Positions 33,917 to 42,457 of a stretch of 59,471 bases of DNA are shown here, one piece after another (the first letter of the stretch is position 1; each line of letters starts with the position of its first letter). A program made the translations under genes and the position numbers. Source of the stretch: an uncultured Clostridia bacterium (lineage in GTDB: Bacteria; Bacillota; Clostridia; Christensenellales; Borkfalkiaceae); assembly GCA_947174415.1 (NCBI GenBank), contig CAMWIW010000010.1:1-59471 (forward strand), given 5' to 3'. A model generated the notes under the pieces. It ran no database searches. It was not told where the DNA came from and was given only the letters and a program-made list of their open reading frames with translations.

Positions 33917-35951
33917 TAATATAGAAAAAATCAAGTACGCCTCGGCTGACTGCGTCGTTACTTTGCGCGAATACATAGTGTTCGAGGACGAACGCGCCGA
34001 AGAAAAGTTCGTCGTATTCAAGTTCTCTAACAACGTAAGCCAACAGCTTCTCGGTATGGAGTTTGAGGTAAGCCAATACGATATCGACGGAAACTTGGTT
34101 GAAAAGTCTGTAGTTATCTACAACAAATTCCTTGCAAAGCCCGACCAACCTTTCGTTCCCAACGCGAAGTTGAAAGTAAACTATCTTTGCAAGACCTTAT
34201 CCGTAAGGCTCGTGCAAGCGGCTTTCGACAGGTTTATATGGAAAGAGGGCAAGTACCTCGACAACAGCTACAAGTTCGAGCATTACGCCCGCGACGAGGA
34301 TACGGAAGCGGCTAAGTACGCCGCGCCCGTAAAACAGGTTAAGGTTAAAGAACCTAAGCCCGACCCCGCACCGAAAAGGCGCAAGGGCAAGCTTCCTTTT
34401 ACCGCCAAAAATTCGATGCGCAAAAACATCGCAAGGTTTCCGGGCGTATTCAACTTCTTCGTATGTATTCTTATCTTCGTTGCAATAGGTCTTTCAATCT
34501 ATTTCTTCAACGACAGGTCAACTTCGTTTACTCTCGATAATTACGATTTAAAAATTCTCGACGCCAACACCAACACCGTTACCGTAACGGGTTACGAGGG
34601 GGACGGAAAAAACATAACAATTCCCGCGACCATAGGCGAGTATACCGTTGTAAGAATTAGCGGCGACGCCTTCAAAAATTCGGAGATTACAAGCGTAAAA
34701 TTCAATTCGCCTTCGCTCTATATCGAAAGCTCGGCGTTCGAGGGCTGTAAGAGCCTTAAAACGGTTTCTTCTTCGGGCGAAATAACCGTTACGGGTTACG
34801 CCTTTAAGGACTGTACACGACTTGAAAGCATTACCCTTCCCAATTCGATACTGTTTACAAACAGCCTTGCAAACTGCACCAAGGTGTCGTATCTGGAATT
34901 CGGCAAGACCAGCGCGGTAACTTTATCCGCTCTTTTCGGCGGGAACGCTCCCGCAACCGTGCCCGTAATCATAACCAACGAGGATAATCTTCCTTACGGC
35001 TTTTTCGAAGACGGAGGTTCAACGGGATTTATCTACGACGCAAACAAAACTTACGCTTACGGCGAGCTTTACGGCAAGGGCGTTGCGGGTTATACCCGTT
35101 ATAACGATTTCGAAACGGTTGACGGGATTATTATTACGGTAAATCCCGCCGCGTCTGAAGACCTCGTCATTTCGAACGAGGTAAAAGGGATAAGCGAAAA
35201 GGTTATTTCTGATTTGTACCGTTTCAGATCTCTCAAAGTGGAGGGCGAAACGGTTATAACACCCGACATTGCCGTAGGATTTGCAAACGTAACCTCGATT
35301 GACGTTGCAAACGAGATAAGCGTACAGTACAGTTTATCTTATTTCGGAAACGCCCGTTATCTGTCGTTGCCGTGCTATAAGGAAGCGCCTTTAAATCACC
35401 AATACGATTTTAGCGCCGGCAGTTATTACGTTCAGATTACGCTTAAACCGACGGACGGTTGTAAGACTGTTCCGAGTGCGGCGTTCTCGGGCGTATACGT
35501 CTCAACGATAGTAATAGAAGCAGGCTTTACGGATTGCGGAAGTAATATAGTAAGTTACGACAGTTTCTTGACAAGTATCACTCTTCCGAAGGGCATAACT
35601 TACGGATATTACAACACCGTTATAGGCGACGGCTGTACTAATCTTGAAACCGTGGACGTGTATTTGGATAATTTCAATAGTTACGAATATTTTAACCGCT
35701 CTTACAAATATACGAAAACGCTGATTATAAGAACCGAATATTTATCAGGTTACAACTATTTACAAAACTCTTATTATTATATTGACTGTCTTGAAATCCA
35801 CGCAACGGCTTATTCGATTAATTTGCGCGATTTCATAAGTTATGACGACTTCTACGTTTACGTAAATACTTTGAAAATATATATTGAAAATCTATACGAT
35901 ACCACCGCGTTTTTGAGCGGAGTAGGGTACGGTACACTGTATCTTAATTGA
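33903..35951 (+). CDS. BspA-type leucine-rich-repeat protein with cytoplasmic domain and one membrane helix
   Basis: 682 residues from the ATG at 33903 (GGAGG about 10 nt upstream; a GTG four codons earlier is possible). Residues 1-160 form a soluble domain (FKFSNNVSQQLLGMEFEV, VIYNKFLAKPDQPF). A basic, Pro-rich linker leads to a membrane helix at about 184-203. Outside lies a BspA-like LRR_5 array (ITIPATIGEYTVVRISGDAF, AFKDCTRLESITLP). The array becomes irregular after about residue 350, and the last 150 residues are Tyr- and Asn-rich. BspA repeats usually mediate adhesion. A single protein with a conserved inner domain and outer repeats could link the cytoplasmic AAA+ machinery to the surface; that link is inference. 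Confidence 0.8.
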   Translation: MSSYNNIEKIKYASADCVVTLREYIVFEDERAEEKFVVFKFSNNVSQQLLGMEFEVSQYDIDGNLVEKSVVIYNKFLAKPDQPFVPNAKLKVNYLCKTLSVRLVQAAFDRFIWKEGKYLDNSYKFEHYARDEDTEAAKYAAPVKQVKVKEPKPDPAPKRRKGKLPFTAKNSMRKNIARFPGVFNFFVCILIFVAIGLSIYFFNDRSTSFTLDNYDLKILDANTNTVTVTGYEGDGKNITIPATIGEYTVVRISGDAFKNSEITSVKFNSPSLYIESSAFEGCKSLKTVSSSGEITVTGYAFKDCTRLESITLPNSILFTNSLANCTKVSYLEFGKTSAVTLSALFGGNAPATVPVIITNEDNLPYGFFEDGGSTGFIYDANKTYAYGELYGKGVAGYTRYNDFETVDGIIITVNPAASEDLVISNEVKGISEKVISDLYRFRSLKVEGETVITPDIAVGFANVTSIDVANEISVQYSLSYFGNARYLSLPCYKEAPLNHQYDFSAGSYYVQITLKPTDGCKTVPSAAFSGVYVSTIVIEAGFTDCGSNIVSYDSFLTSITLPKGITYGYYNTVIGDGCTNLETVDVYLDNFNSYEYFNRSYKYTKTLIIRTEYLSGYNYLQNSYYYIDCLEIHATAYSINLRDFISYDDFYVYVNTLKIYIENLYDTTAFLSGVGYGTLYLN

Positions 35952-35988
35952 ATCAGACTTTAAAAAATCTTAAAAGGAGGTGATTGGT

Positions 35989-38900
35989 ATGAATAACGTT
36001 TTAACGGCTTTATGCGGCGCAATGAGCTTTATGCCGCCTTGGATAATGCTGGGCGTTTTCGGTGCAATCATTCTCCTTATAGTTGTCTTTATAGTTTTTA
36101 AAGGTATAAAGCGGGGCGTCAAGTTCATAATTCTCGGGCTTATCTTAATGGCGGCGGCGTATCTTGGGTATCTCGTGTATCAAATCGCGTGTTGGGAGCT
36201 TTCAGAGATTATTGCCTTTGCGATAGCCTATGGACCTACGGTTCTGTTCGTACTTATCGTAATGACGGCAACCTTCGTCAACGCGAAGAGAGGGCTAAGA
36301 AAGTCCCTCATTCTCGCCCTTCACGCGTTCTGCGCGGGCGCGTTGTGCGTTGCGTTCTTCTTCATTATGGTAAGCGTAAAGGAAGTGGACGAGGGCACGC
36401 TGAACTTTATCAATTTCTTAATTGGCGGCGACGGCGCGCTTCAACGCGCTTTGGGCGTTCCCGAAAGCTGCTCCACCTTAAAGGAAGTGCTTGCCGAATG
36501 TGTTCCCGTACTCGTCGGCGCTGATACGGACGCGGGCATTATTTTAAAGGATAACACCGCGTATATCCTCACCCTCGTGGATATGGCATACCGCCTTATT
36601 TTCGCGGTTATCTCAACGCTGTTCTATTTCTTTATTATCTTCGTTCTCTATATCGTTTATATTCTCTGCTATTCGCAGCGCAAGTACAAAAAGATGAGAA
36701 CGGCGGAGTTCTTAAACGGCAAAACCGACAGAAGCTACCGTAAGCACCACTTAGGCGGCGGCGCGGTCGGGCTCGTCCGCGGAATGGCGGTTGGACTTCT
36801 GTCCCTGTCCTTTATCGGCAGCGCGTTCTTCGCGGTTGCGGGCGGCAAGGGCGAAGGAAAGCTCGAAGACTACGACTTCGGCAACGACGATATAAATTAT
36901 TATTATCAGATTTACCGCTCGATAGAGGGATACGGCTCGCAAGGAATATTCAAAATTTTAAATGCATTGTCCGACGCGACCGACACTCCGTATTATCTGT
37001 TCGCCGCAGATTTGATTTTCTCGGGCGAGCTGAACGACGAAGAATTCGGCGTTTCAGACAATATCAAATTCAGAGAAGAAATAGCCGCGTTCACTGGCTT
37101 TGCAAAGGATACTCTGGACCTTATGATGAAGTACGGTTCAGAGGAGCTTAATGCAATCGTCGGCGGCGAAGTTACCGATAACGCTTTCGATACGGTAGTC
37201 GAGGTTATGACGAGAACGGGCTTTCAGGAAGAGTTCAACGCCCTGATTGACGCGTTCGATTCGCAAACCTATATAATTAACCTTTCGATGTCCTTCATAA
37301 ATTCTGTCGTCCGCAACGTTGACGATATCTCGTTTGCGTCGTCGGCAATAGGCGAGGGCGAAAGGGAGCTTATAAAGCTAATTTTCAAAAAGGGCTTCCT
37401 GACCGAAAATATCCCCGACGAGCGCGACTTAATCGCGACAAGCGGCAAAGAGATAGCGGAGGGGGAGAATATACGTCCCTACCTTACTGTAAACCACATA
37501 CTCAACAAGAGCGATATTAAGACCGTTTTAAACGTCGTGCTTTCAATTCTTGCTGGCGAAGAGACGGGAGATACGTTGCAGCTTGTAAGGCGCGTAATAC
37601 CCGAACTCGGCAAGCTGTCCATTTTGGGCACTGAAAGGAAGTCCGAGCTTAACCCCGTATTCGCGAGAATGTACTGCCTGTTTGAAAACCTATATCTTAC
37701 AGACGACGGCGAGGACGGTGTTTCGTACACCGAGCTTTACGAGGACGGCATAGACTGGATAGGCGAAATCAACACCCTTCTGGACGTTTCCGAGGATACG
37801 GTTACTCTCTACGAAAACGTATACGACGAGAGCGCCGAAGCCCTCGATATAGTCAGAAATCTGTTCGACGACAAAAATGTAAACTACGCAGAAAATATGC
37901 GCATCTACGACAGGCTTTGCTCGTTTTTGACGGACAGCAGGGTTTTGGGTAAAGCCCTTTCAACGAGCTTCGTTTACAGAACGCTGTATTCGGCGCTTAC
38001 GGGCGTGCACGAGGACGTGTATCTGCCGAGGGATTTGAATTTCGGCAACGTTTACGATAAGTACGGCAACGTAGTTTCCTACGGCGAAATATACCAACTG
38101 TTCTACGGCGTAAAGCTTCTTTTCACGGGCGAAAACAAGGACGCCTTCGACACCATATTAAATCTTGCGGACAACTCGCAGATTGACGAGCTTTTGGACG
38201 TTTTGGCGTCGGTAATCAAATCAACGGACGGACGCAACACCCTTGCGGGATACATTACGGAATCCCAAATTCTCCGTTCGGTCATTTCGGTGGAACTTAT
38301 ATCGGCGAGCAAAAACGGTAACACTTTCTACGTTCCGTTAGCCGCTCTCGAAAAAGACGGCGGGGAATACGTAAACTTTATTATCAAGCAGGAATTAAGT
38401 CAGCTAATGGAAAATATGGACGAACTCGTGCGGTTCGTCAAGCCGTTCGAAGGCGACAGCACCGAATGGGAAACCAGCGTTGACGGATTTATAAACGACG
38501 ATAATTTCTATTCATTAGTTAGGACGAACAGAATTTTCGAAGGCACGGTTGCACAGCTTCTCAACCTGAAATTGCAGGATAACCTCTTGACAGTTCCCGC
38601 AGCTATAAAAGACGATATAGACGGCTGGATAACGATAGACGGCAAACAGGGCGAGCTGATAAACCTTATTGACGCGTTGCGCGTTGCTAACTTCCAAGTA
38701 TCCGATATTCTGAACGTCGGTTCTTCTGGGGACGGCAATGGTTCATTCGAAGAAAACGTTTTAAACAGCATAACCGAAATGAGTGAGGAAGAGCTTGAAA
38801 TATTCTTTAATTCGAGCGTTCTGCACTATACCGTATCCGATTATATTCTTTATAAAGACTCAAAAATCGACGGTATCGTTTTAGTCGTGCCTTACATTTC

Positions 38901-40596
38901 CCGTCAGGTTTTAAGCGGCGACGTCATTGCAAGCGTTATCAAAAAGAACGAGTTAATTTCCGTATTAAAGGAAATTTCCGCCCTTAACCTTTCGGAAGAG
39001 GACGGCGTGGACATAATGAAGCTCATTATTAAAATTGCGCGCAATAAGGAAATAATTACGGGCAGTTATATAATTTCGGCTTCGGTCGTAGCTACTATGG
39101 TTGAGGACGAATATATTTCCCAAACCTTGCTTTCCGTCCCCGACGAGCTGTTGGCTATGGGCGTGAAAGCGGAACTCGAATATTACAACTCAAATAATAA
39201 GTGGACGGAAGAGCTTCCCGCGCTTATCGACGCGCTTAAAGAAATTCTCGGCATAAACGAAGAAACGCCCGACGACTACGAAATAACGGAAGAAGAGTTG
39301 GACGGTAAAATTTCCGAACTTCTGACCACTGTTAACGACGCGTCAACGGTTAACCCGTCGCAGTCAAAGCTCAACGTTCTTTACACCTCGTTGGTGTTCC
39401 GTAACAAAATCACGGTAGAAATCGACGGCGCTATATCGGATAAGGATATAGTCGAAAACACCGTTATAAACTACGTTAAAATCGACGGCTATTACAGATA
39501 CGAAGAACTTCAAGCCCTCTGCAACGCGGCTAACGCCCTCGGGATAAAATCCTTTGACGGTTTGGCTGAGTTCGATTTCGAAAGCGTATCCGACTTCAAC
39601 GAAGTTATAAGCGGCACGCAAACCCGTCTTGACGTGGTTTACGAATCGGTCTTGGCGCAGGGCATCATTACCAAATCGGTTAAAAAATCGATAGCAAACT
39701 TCAACGCCGATGCAAGCGCTACTAAAATTTACGACGAACACCCGCTGTCTTACAGAAGAGAGTTGCCCGTCGTATATAACAAGAGCGAAGTGGAAACGCT
39801 TATAAAGCTTTTCGGCTCGCTCAGCGCGGACGAAGTCAATTACGACGAGATAGGCGAATATATTTACGATAACGACGGTGTAACCAAGTCGTATATCCTC
39901 GTAGCGTCGGTATCGAAAGAGCTTTTAAAGAGCAACAAAACGGTAATTCCACGCACGATAACAGAAACTGCCGACGGCGAGCTTTACGTCAAGCCGAGCG
40001 AAATCAGGGCGTTCATTGACGCTTTCAACGCGATAAAGAGAGATTACGGCTACGACGACGTAACGGACATCGAGTGGGACGAAAACACTCCCATAAAAAT
40101 TCCTCAAAGCAGCGTTCGCGGCACGGTGTTCGGAAGCGAAATTCTCCGCGCAACCATAACCTGTCAGCTTGTAAATCTGAGCGTAAAGGAAGGGCAGAAA
40201 CTGTTTGCGGACGAAAGCAACGTAACGAGAATTTTCGACGCGCGACCCGCCGAATACGACGGCAACAAGTACAGGGCAATGCTGAATTCCGCACAGCTCG
40301 AAGCGCTTTCCGTCGCGCTTGAAATAATCAGCGGTTCGGAGGAAGCAGAGTTCGATATTCCGACGATAACGAGCGTACAGCAGGTAATTGACCTTAACGA
40401 TTACCTTGACGAAATTTTCGAGTCGGATATAATGCGTTACAGAATTTGCGAGTTCTTATCCGATAAAATCGATATTTACAGACAAGACGCATACGATATC
40501 ATAACTATGCAAACGCCCGTTTCGGTTTACTCCGCTTCTGCGGCAGAGGTAAGGGCGGCTCTTCAGGAAAGGTACGGATATTTGTTTGAATTTTAA
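35989..40596 (+). CDS. Very large membrane protein with C-terminal helical domain, unknown
   Basis: 1,535 residues from the ATG at 35989, which has an ideal AAAGGAGG site; a GTG at 35980 overlaps that site. The first 310 residues contain about seven membrane helices, with a loose likeness to CvpA-type proteins. The remaining 1,220 residues are mostly helical and acidic, with recurring elements such as LRSVISVELIS, ILRATITCQLV and a leucine-rich spacing that suggests degenerate helical repeats of about 90-110 residues. The frame is intact. It is the last gene of the operon and is followed by a strong terminator. No function or family was recognised; it could be a scaffold or export-related partner of the giant surface protein. 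Confidence 0.75.
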   Translation: MNNVLTALCGAMSFMPPWIMLGVFGAIILLIVVFIVFKGIKRGVKFIILGLILMAAAYLGYLVYQIACWELSEIIAFAIAYGPTVLFVLIVMTATFVNAKRGLRKSLILALHAFCAGALCVAFFFIMVSVKEVDEGTLNFINFLIGGDGALQRALGVPESCSTLKEVLAECVPVLVGADTDAGIILKDNTAYILTLVDMAYRLIFAVISTLFYFFIIFVLYIVYILCYSQRKYKKMRTAEFLNGKTDRSYRKHHLGGGAVGLVRGMAVGLLSLSFIGSAFFAVAGGKGEGKLEDYDFGNDDINYYYQIYRSIEGYGSQGIFKILNALSDATDTPYYLFAADLIFSGELNDEEFGVSDNIKFREEIAAFTGFAKDTLDLMMKYGSEELNAIVGGEVTDNAFDTVVEVMTRTGFQEEFNALIDAFDSQTYIINLSMSFINSVVRNVDDISFASSAIGEGERELIKLIFKKGFLTENIPDERDLIATSGKEIAEGENIRPYLTVNHILNKSDIKTVLNVVLSILAGEETGDTLQLVRRVIPELGKLSILGTERKSELNPVFARMYCLFENLYLTDDGEDGVSYTELYEDGIDWIGEINTLLDVSEDTVTLYENVYDESAEALDIVRNLFDDKNVNYAENMRIYDRLCSFLTDSRVLGKALSTSFVYRTLYSALTGVHEDVYLPRDLNFGNVYDKYGNVVSYGEIYQLFYGVKLLFTGENKDAFDTILNLADNSQIDELLDVLASVIKSTDGRNTLAGYITESQILRSVISVELISASKNGNTFYVPLAALEKDGGEYVNFIIKQELSQLMENMDELVRFVKPFEGDSTEWETSVDGFINDDNFYSLVRTNRIFEGTVAQLLNLKLQDNLLTVPAAIKDDIDGWITIDGKQGELINLIDALRVANFQVSDILNVGSSGDGNGSFEENVLNSITEMSEEELEIFFNSSVLHYTVSDYILYKDSKIDGIVLVVPYISRQVLSGDVIASVIKKNELISVLKEISALNLSEEDGVDIMKLIIKIARNKEIITGSYIISASVVATMVEDEYISQTLLSVPDELLAMGVKAELEYYNSNNKWTEELPALIDALKEILGINEETPDDYEITEEELDGKISELLTTVNDASTVNPSQSKLNVLYTSLVFRNKITVEIDGAISDKDIVENTVINYVKIDGYYRYEELQALCNAANALGIKSFDGLAEFDFESVSDFNEVISGTQTRLDVVYESVLAQGIITKSVKKSIANFNADASATKIYDEHPLSYRRELPVVYNKSEVETLIKLFGSLSADEVNYDEIGEYIYDNDGVTKSYILVASVSKELLKSNKTVIPRTITETADGELYVKPSEIRAFIDAFNAIKRDYGYDDVTDIEWDENTPIKIPQSSVRGTVFGSEILRATITCQLVNLSVKEGQKLFADESNVTRIFDARPAEYDGNKYRAMLNSAQLEALSVALEIISGSEEAEFDIPTITSVQQVIDLNDYLDEIFESDIMRYRICEFLSDKIDIYRQDAYDIITMQTPVSVYSASAAEVRAALQERYGYLFEF

Positions 40597-40603
40597 AAAG
40601 CAA

Positions 40604-40640
40604 AAAATCCCGCCCGCGTTTCAAACGCGGGCGGGATTTT
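40604..40640. terminator. Bidirectional terminator closing the 31-kb operon
   Basis: Long GC-rich stem (AAAATCCCGCCCGCG paired with CGCGGGCGGGATTTT, small loop) flanked by A-rich and T-rich sequence. It serves both the plus-strand operon and the convergent DegV gene. Confidence 0.92.
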
Positions 40641-40654
40641 ATTTATTTAACCGG

Positions 40655-41593
40655 TTATTCGGGTTTGCGGCTTTTAAAAAGAATTTTTTTCTGCGCGTCT
40701 TCAACCTTAGCGCGTCTGTCTTTACCGAAGAAGAAGAGGGCGACAGTACCCGGACCTGCGTGTGCGCCCGTGCAAAGGTCGTAGTACTCCGTTATAATAT
40801 TTTTCACCCCGCGTTCGTTCAGCGCTTTGATAAGTTCGTTCACGTCTTCTTCGCTGTCGGCGTGCGCAATCGCAACCGTCTGCGTGTCTGCGTTTTCCAC
40901 GTTGTCGTCAAACGCTTTCATGATGGCAGCCATAGCCTTTTTCTTGCCGCGCTCCTTGCAGAAAACCGCAAGCTTTGCGGGGGCTGTGTCGTTGGCCCAA
41001 AGCACGGGCTTTATGTTTAAAAGCGTTCCCGCGATTGCCGCTACGGCTGAAACTCTTCCGCCCTTTCTCAGATACTTCAAATCGTCTACGTAAACGTAGC
41101 TGTTTACCTTGTAAACGTTGTCCTGCGCCCAAGCCGCGCACTCTGACGCGCCAAGCCCCGTTTCGCGAAGCTCAGCAACTTTTAAAACCGTAAGGCAAGA
41201 GCCCATCGAAGCGTTCGCCGTATCTATAACGAAAACTTTATTGTCAGGGAATTTCTTTTCAAGCTCTTCCTTTGCGGCAACTGCCTGAGCGTGCGTTCCG
41301 CTGATACCAGAAGAAATAGTAAAAAGAATTGCGCCCTTGCCTGCCTGCAAAGCGGAGGTGAGATATTCTTCGAATCTTGCTTCGCCTATAAGCGAAGTCT
41401 TTGTTTCAGCTCCTGCGCGCATATCCGCGTAAAACTTCTTTGCCATGTCCGCGAAGTCCGCGCCTTTTTCGTAGCAAGGTCTTTCAACACCGTTAACCGT
41501 GCAAAGATAGGGTATTACGGTTATTCCGTATTTATCTATAATTGAGTTGGGAATATTGCAGCCTGAGTCGGCGAAAATATCGAATTTATTCAT
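40655..41593 (-). CDS. DegV-family fatty-acid-binding protein (FakB-like)
   Basis: 312 residues, normal length for DegV proteins, which bind a fatty acid and present it to the kinase FakA for phosphorylation and incorporation into phospholipid. The family signatures are present: DSGCNIP at the start, TKTSLIGEARFEEYL, the TISSGISGTHAQA loop, YVYVDDLKYLRKGGRVS, and C-terminal GAHAGPGTVALFF, whose His contacts the ligand carboxylate. A GGAG site lies about 12 nt before the ATG. It stands alone, convergent to the large operon. No fakA gene is within the window, so the partner must be elsewhere. Confidence 0.93.
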   Translation of the reverse strand: MNKFDIFADSGCNIPNSIIDKYGITVIPYLCTVNGVERPCYEKGADFADMAKKFYADMRAGAETKTSLIGEARFEEYLTSALQAGKGAILFTISSGISGTHAQAVAAKEELEKKFPDNKVFVIDTANASMGSCLTVLKVAELRETGLGASECAAWAQDNVYKVNSYVYVDDLKYLRKGGRVSAVAAIAGTLLNIKPVLWANDTAPAKLAVFCKERGKKKAMAAIMKAFDDNVENADTQTVAIAHADSEEDVNELIKALNERGVKNIITEYYDLCTGAHAGPGTVALFFFGKDRRAKVEDAQKKILFKSRKPE

Positions 41594-41743
41594 TTAAATT
41601 ATCTCCGATAACGATTTTTTTACTTATAATTAGATTATTACACTTTTACCGAAAATTACAACCTTTTAATACTTGGTTTTACTCCACGGTTTATTTTTAC
41701 GGTCAACCGCATAAATTTTCGACTCTACCATTGAATTTTCACG

Positions 41744-41802
41744 CTCTACTCACAGTAGAGTTGTACATTTTTGTTGTATTTTTAGCTAAAATATGCTACA
41801 AT
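41744..41802 (+). promoter_or_regulatory. Promoter and candidate operator of the XRE-gltX operon
   Basis: TTGTAT (41774-41779), 17-nt spacer, TACAAT (41797-41802). The -10 box ends 6 nt before the ATG at 41809 and there is no Shine-Dalgarno site, so the transcript appears leaderless. An inverted repeat CTCTAC-TCACA-GTAGAG (41744-41760) and a further CTCTAC (41723-41728) upstream are likely operator sites, perhaps for the encoded XRE protein. Confidence 0.65.
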
Positions 41803-41808
41803 GCCGCT

Positions 41809-42456
41809 ATGGAAGATTTAAAGGACGTTATCGCAAAGAAGCTTGTAGAGCTACGCACACAGGCTAAGCTTACGCAGCTTCAACTTGCGGAAAAGCTGAA
41901 TTATTCGGATAAAGCCGTATCCAAATGGGAGCGGGGGGAGGCAATTCCCGATATCCGCGTGCTTATTAAAATAGCTGAAATTTACGGCGTTACCCTTGAC
42001 GATATAGTAAAGGAAGAAAACCTTACGACCCCCGTTCAGCGCAAAAAGCAAATTAACGGCAAGCACATTTTCATAACCGCTCTTGCCGCCGTCCTCGTTT
42101 GGTTTATCGCCACGGGAATATTTATGGTGTTTTACTTTATATCACCTACGGAAAAGTATTCGTATCTCGTGTTCGTGGTAGCGCCTCTTCCTACGGCAAT
42201 AGTCTTGTTGGTATTTTCCGCGATATGGGGCAACAGGATTACAAACGCAATTTCAAGTTCCCTCGTCGTTTGGTCTTGCGCGGTAATCTTCCATATATTC
42301 GTTGAAACTTTTGCCCCCGAATTTATTAAAATCTATTTTATCTATATAGTTGCCGCCGTGTTCGAACTTCTCTTGATTTTGTGGTTCGTGTACCGTTGGT
42401 ACGTTGCAAAGCACGGCAAATTCAAAATAAATTTCCATCTTAAAAGAGGTGAATAG
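41809..42456 (+). CDS. XRE-family regulator with C-terminal membrane domain
   Basis: 215 residues. Residues 1-65 form a classical XRE helix-turn-helix (TQLQLAEKLNYSDKAVSKWERG). Four membrane helices follow (from about residue 85 to 205), so the regulator is tethered and may sense a membrane or extracellular signal. The start was placed at 41809 because the frame upstream has no conserved content and the promoter -10 box is 6 nt away. It is one base ahead of gltX and in the same operon as a CmpB-like protein and a MacB-like ABC transporter. It probably controls the operon through the CTCTAC repeats. The signal is unknown. Confidence 0.85.
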   Translation: MEDLKDVIAKKLVELRTQAKLTQLQLAEKLNYSDKAVSKWERGEAIPDIRVLIKIAEIYGVTLDDIVKEENLTTPVQRKKQINGKHIFITALAAVLVWFIATGIFMVFYFISPTEKYSYLVFVVAPLPTAIVLLVFSAIWGNRITNAISSSLVVWSCAVIFHIFVETFAPEFIKIYFIYIVAAVFELLLILWFVYRWYVAKHGKFKINFHLKRGE

Positions 42457-42457
42457 A

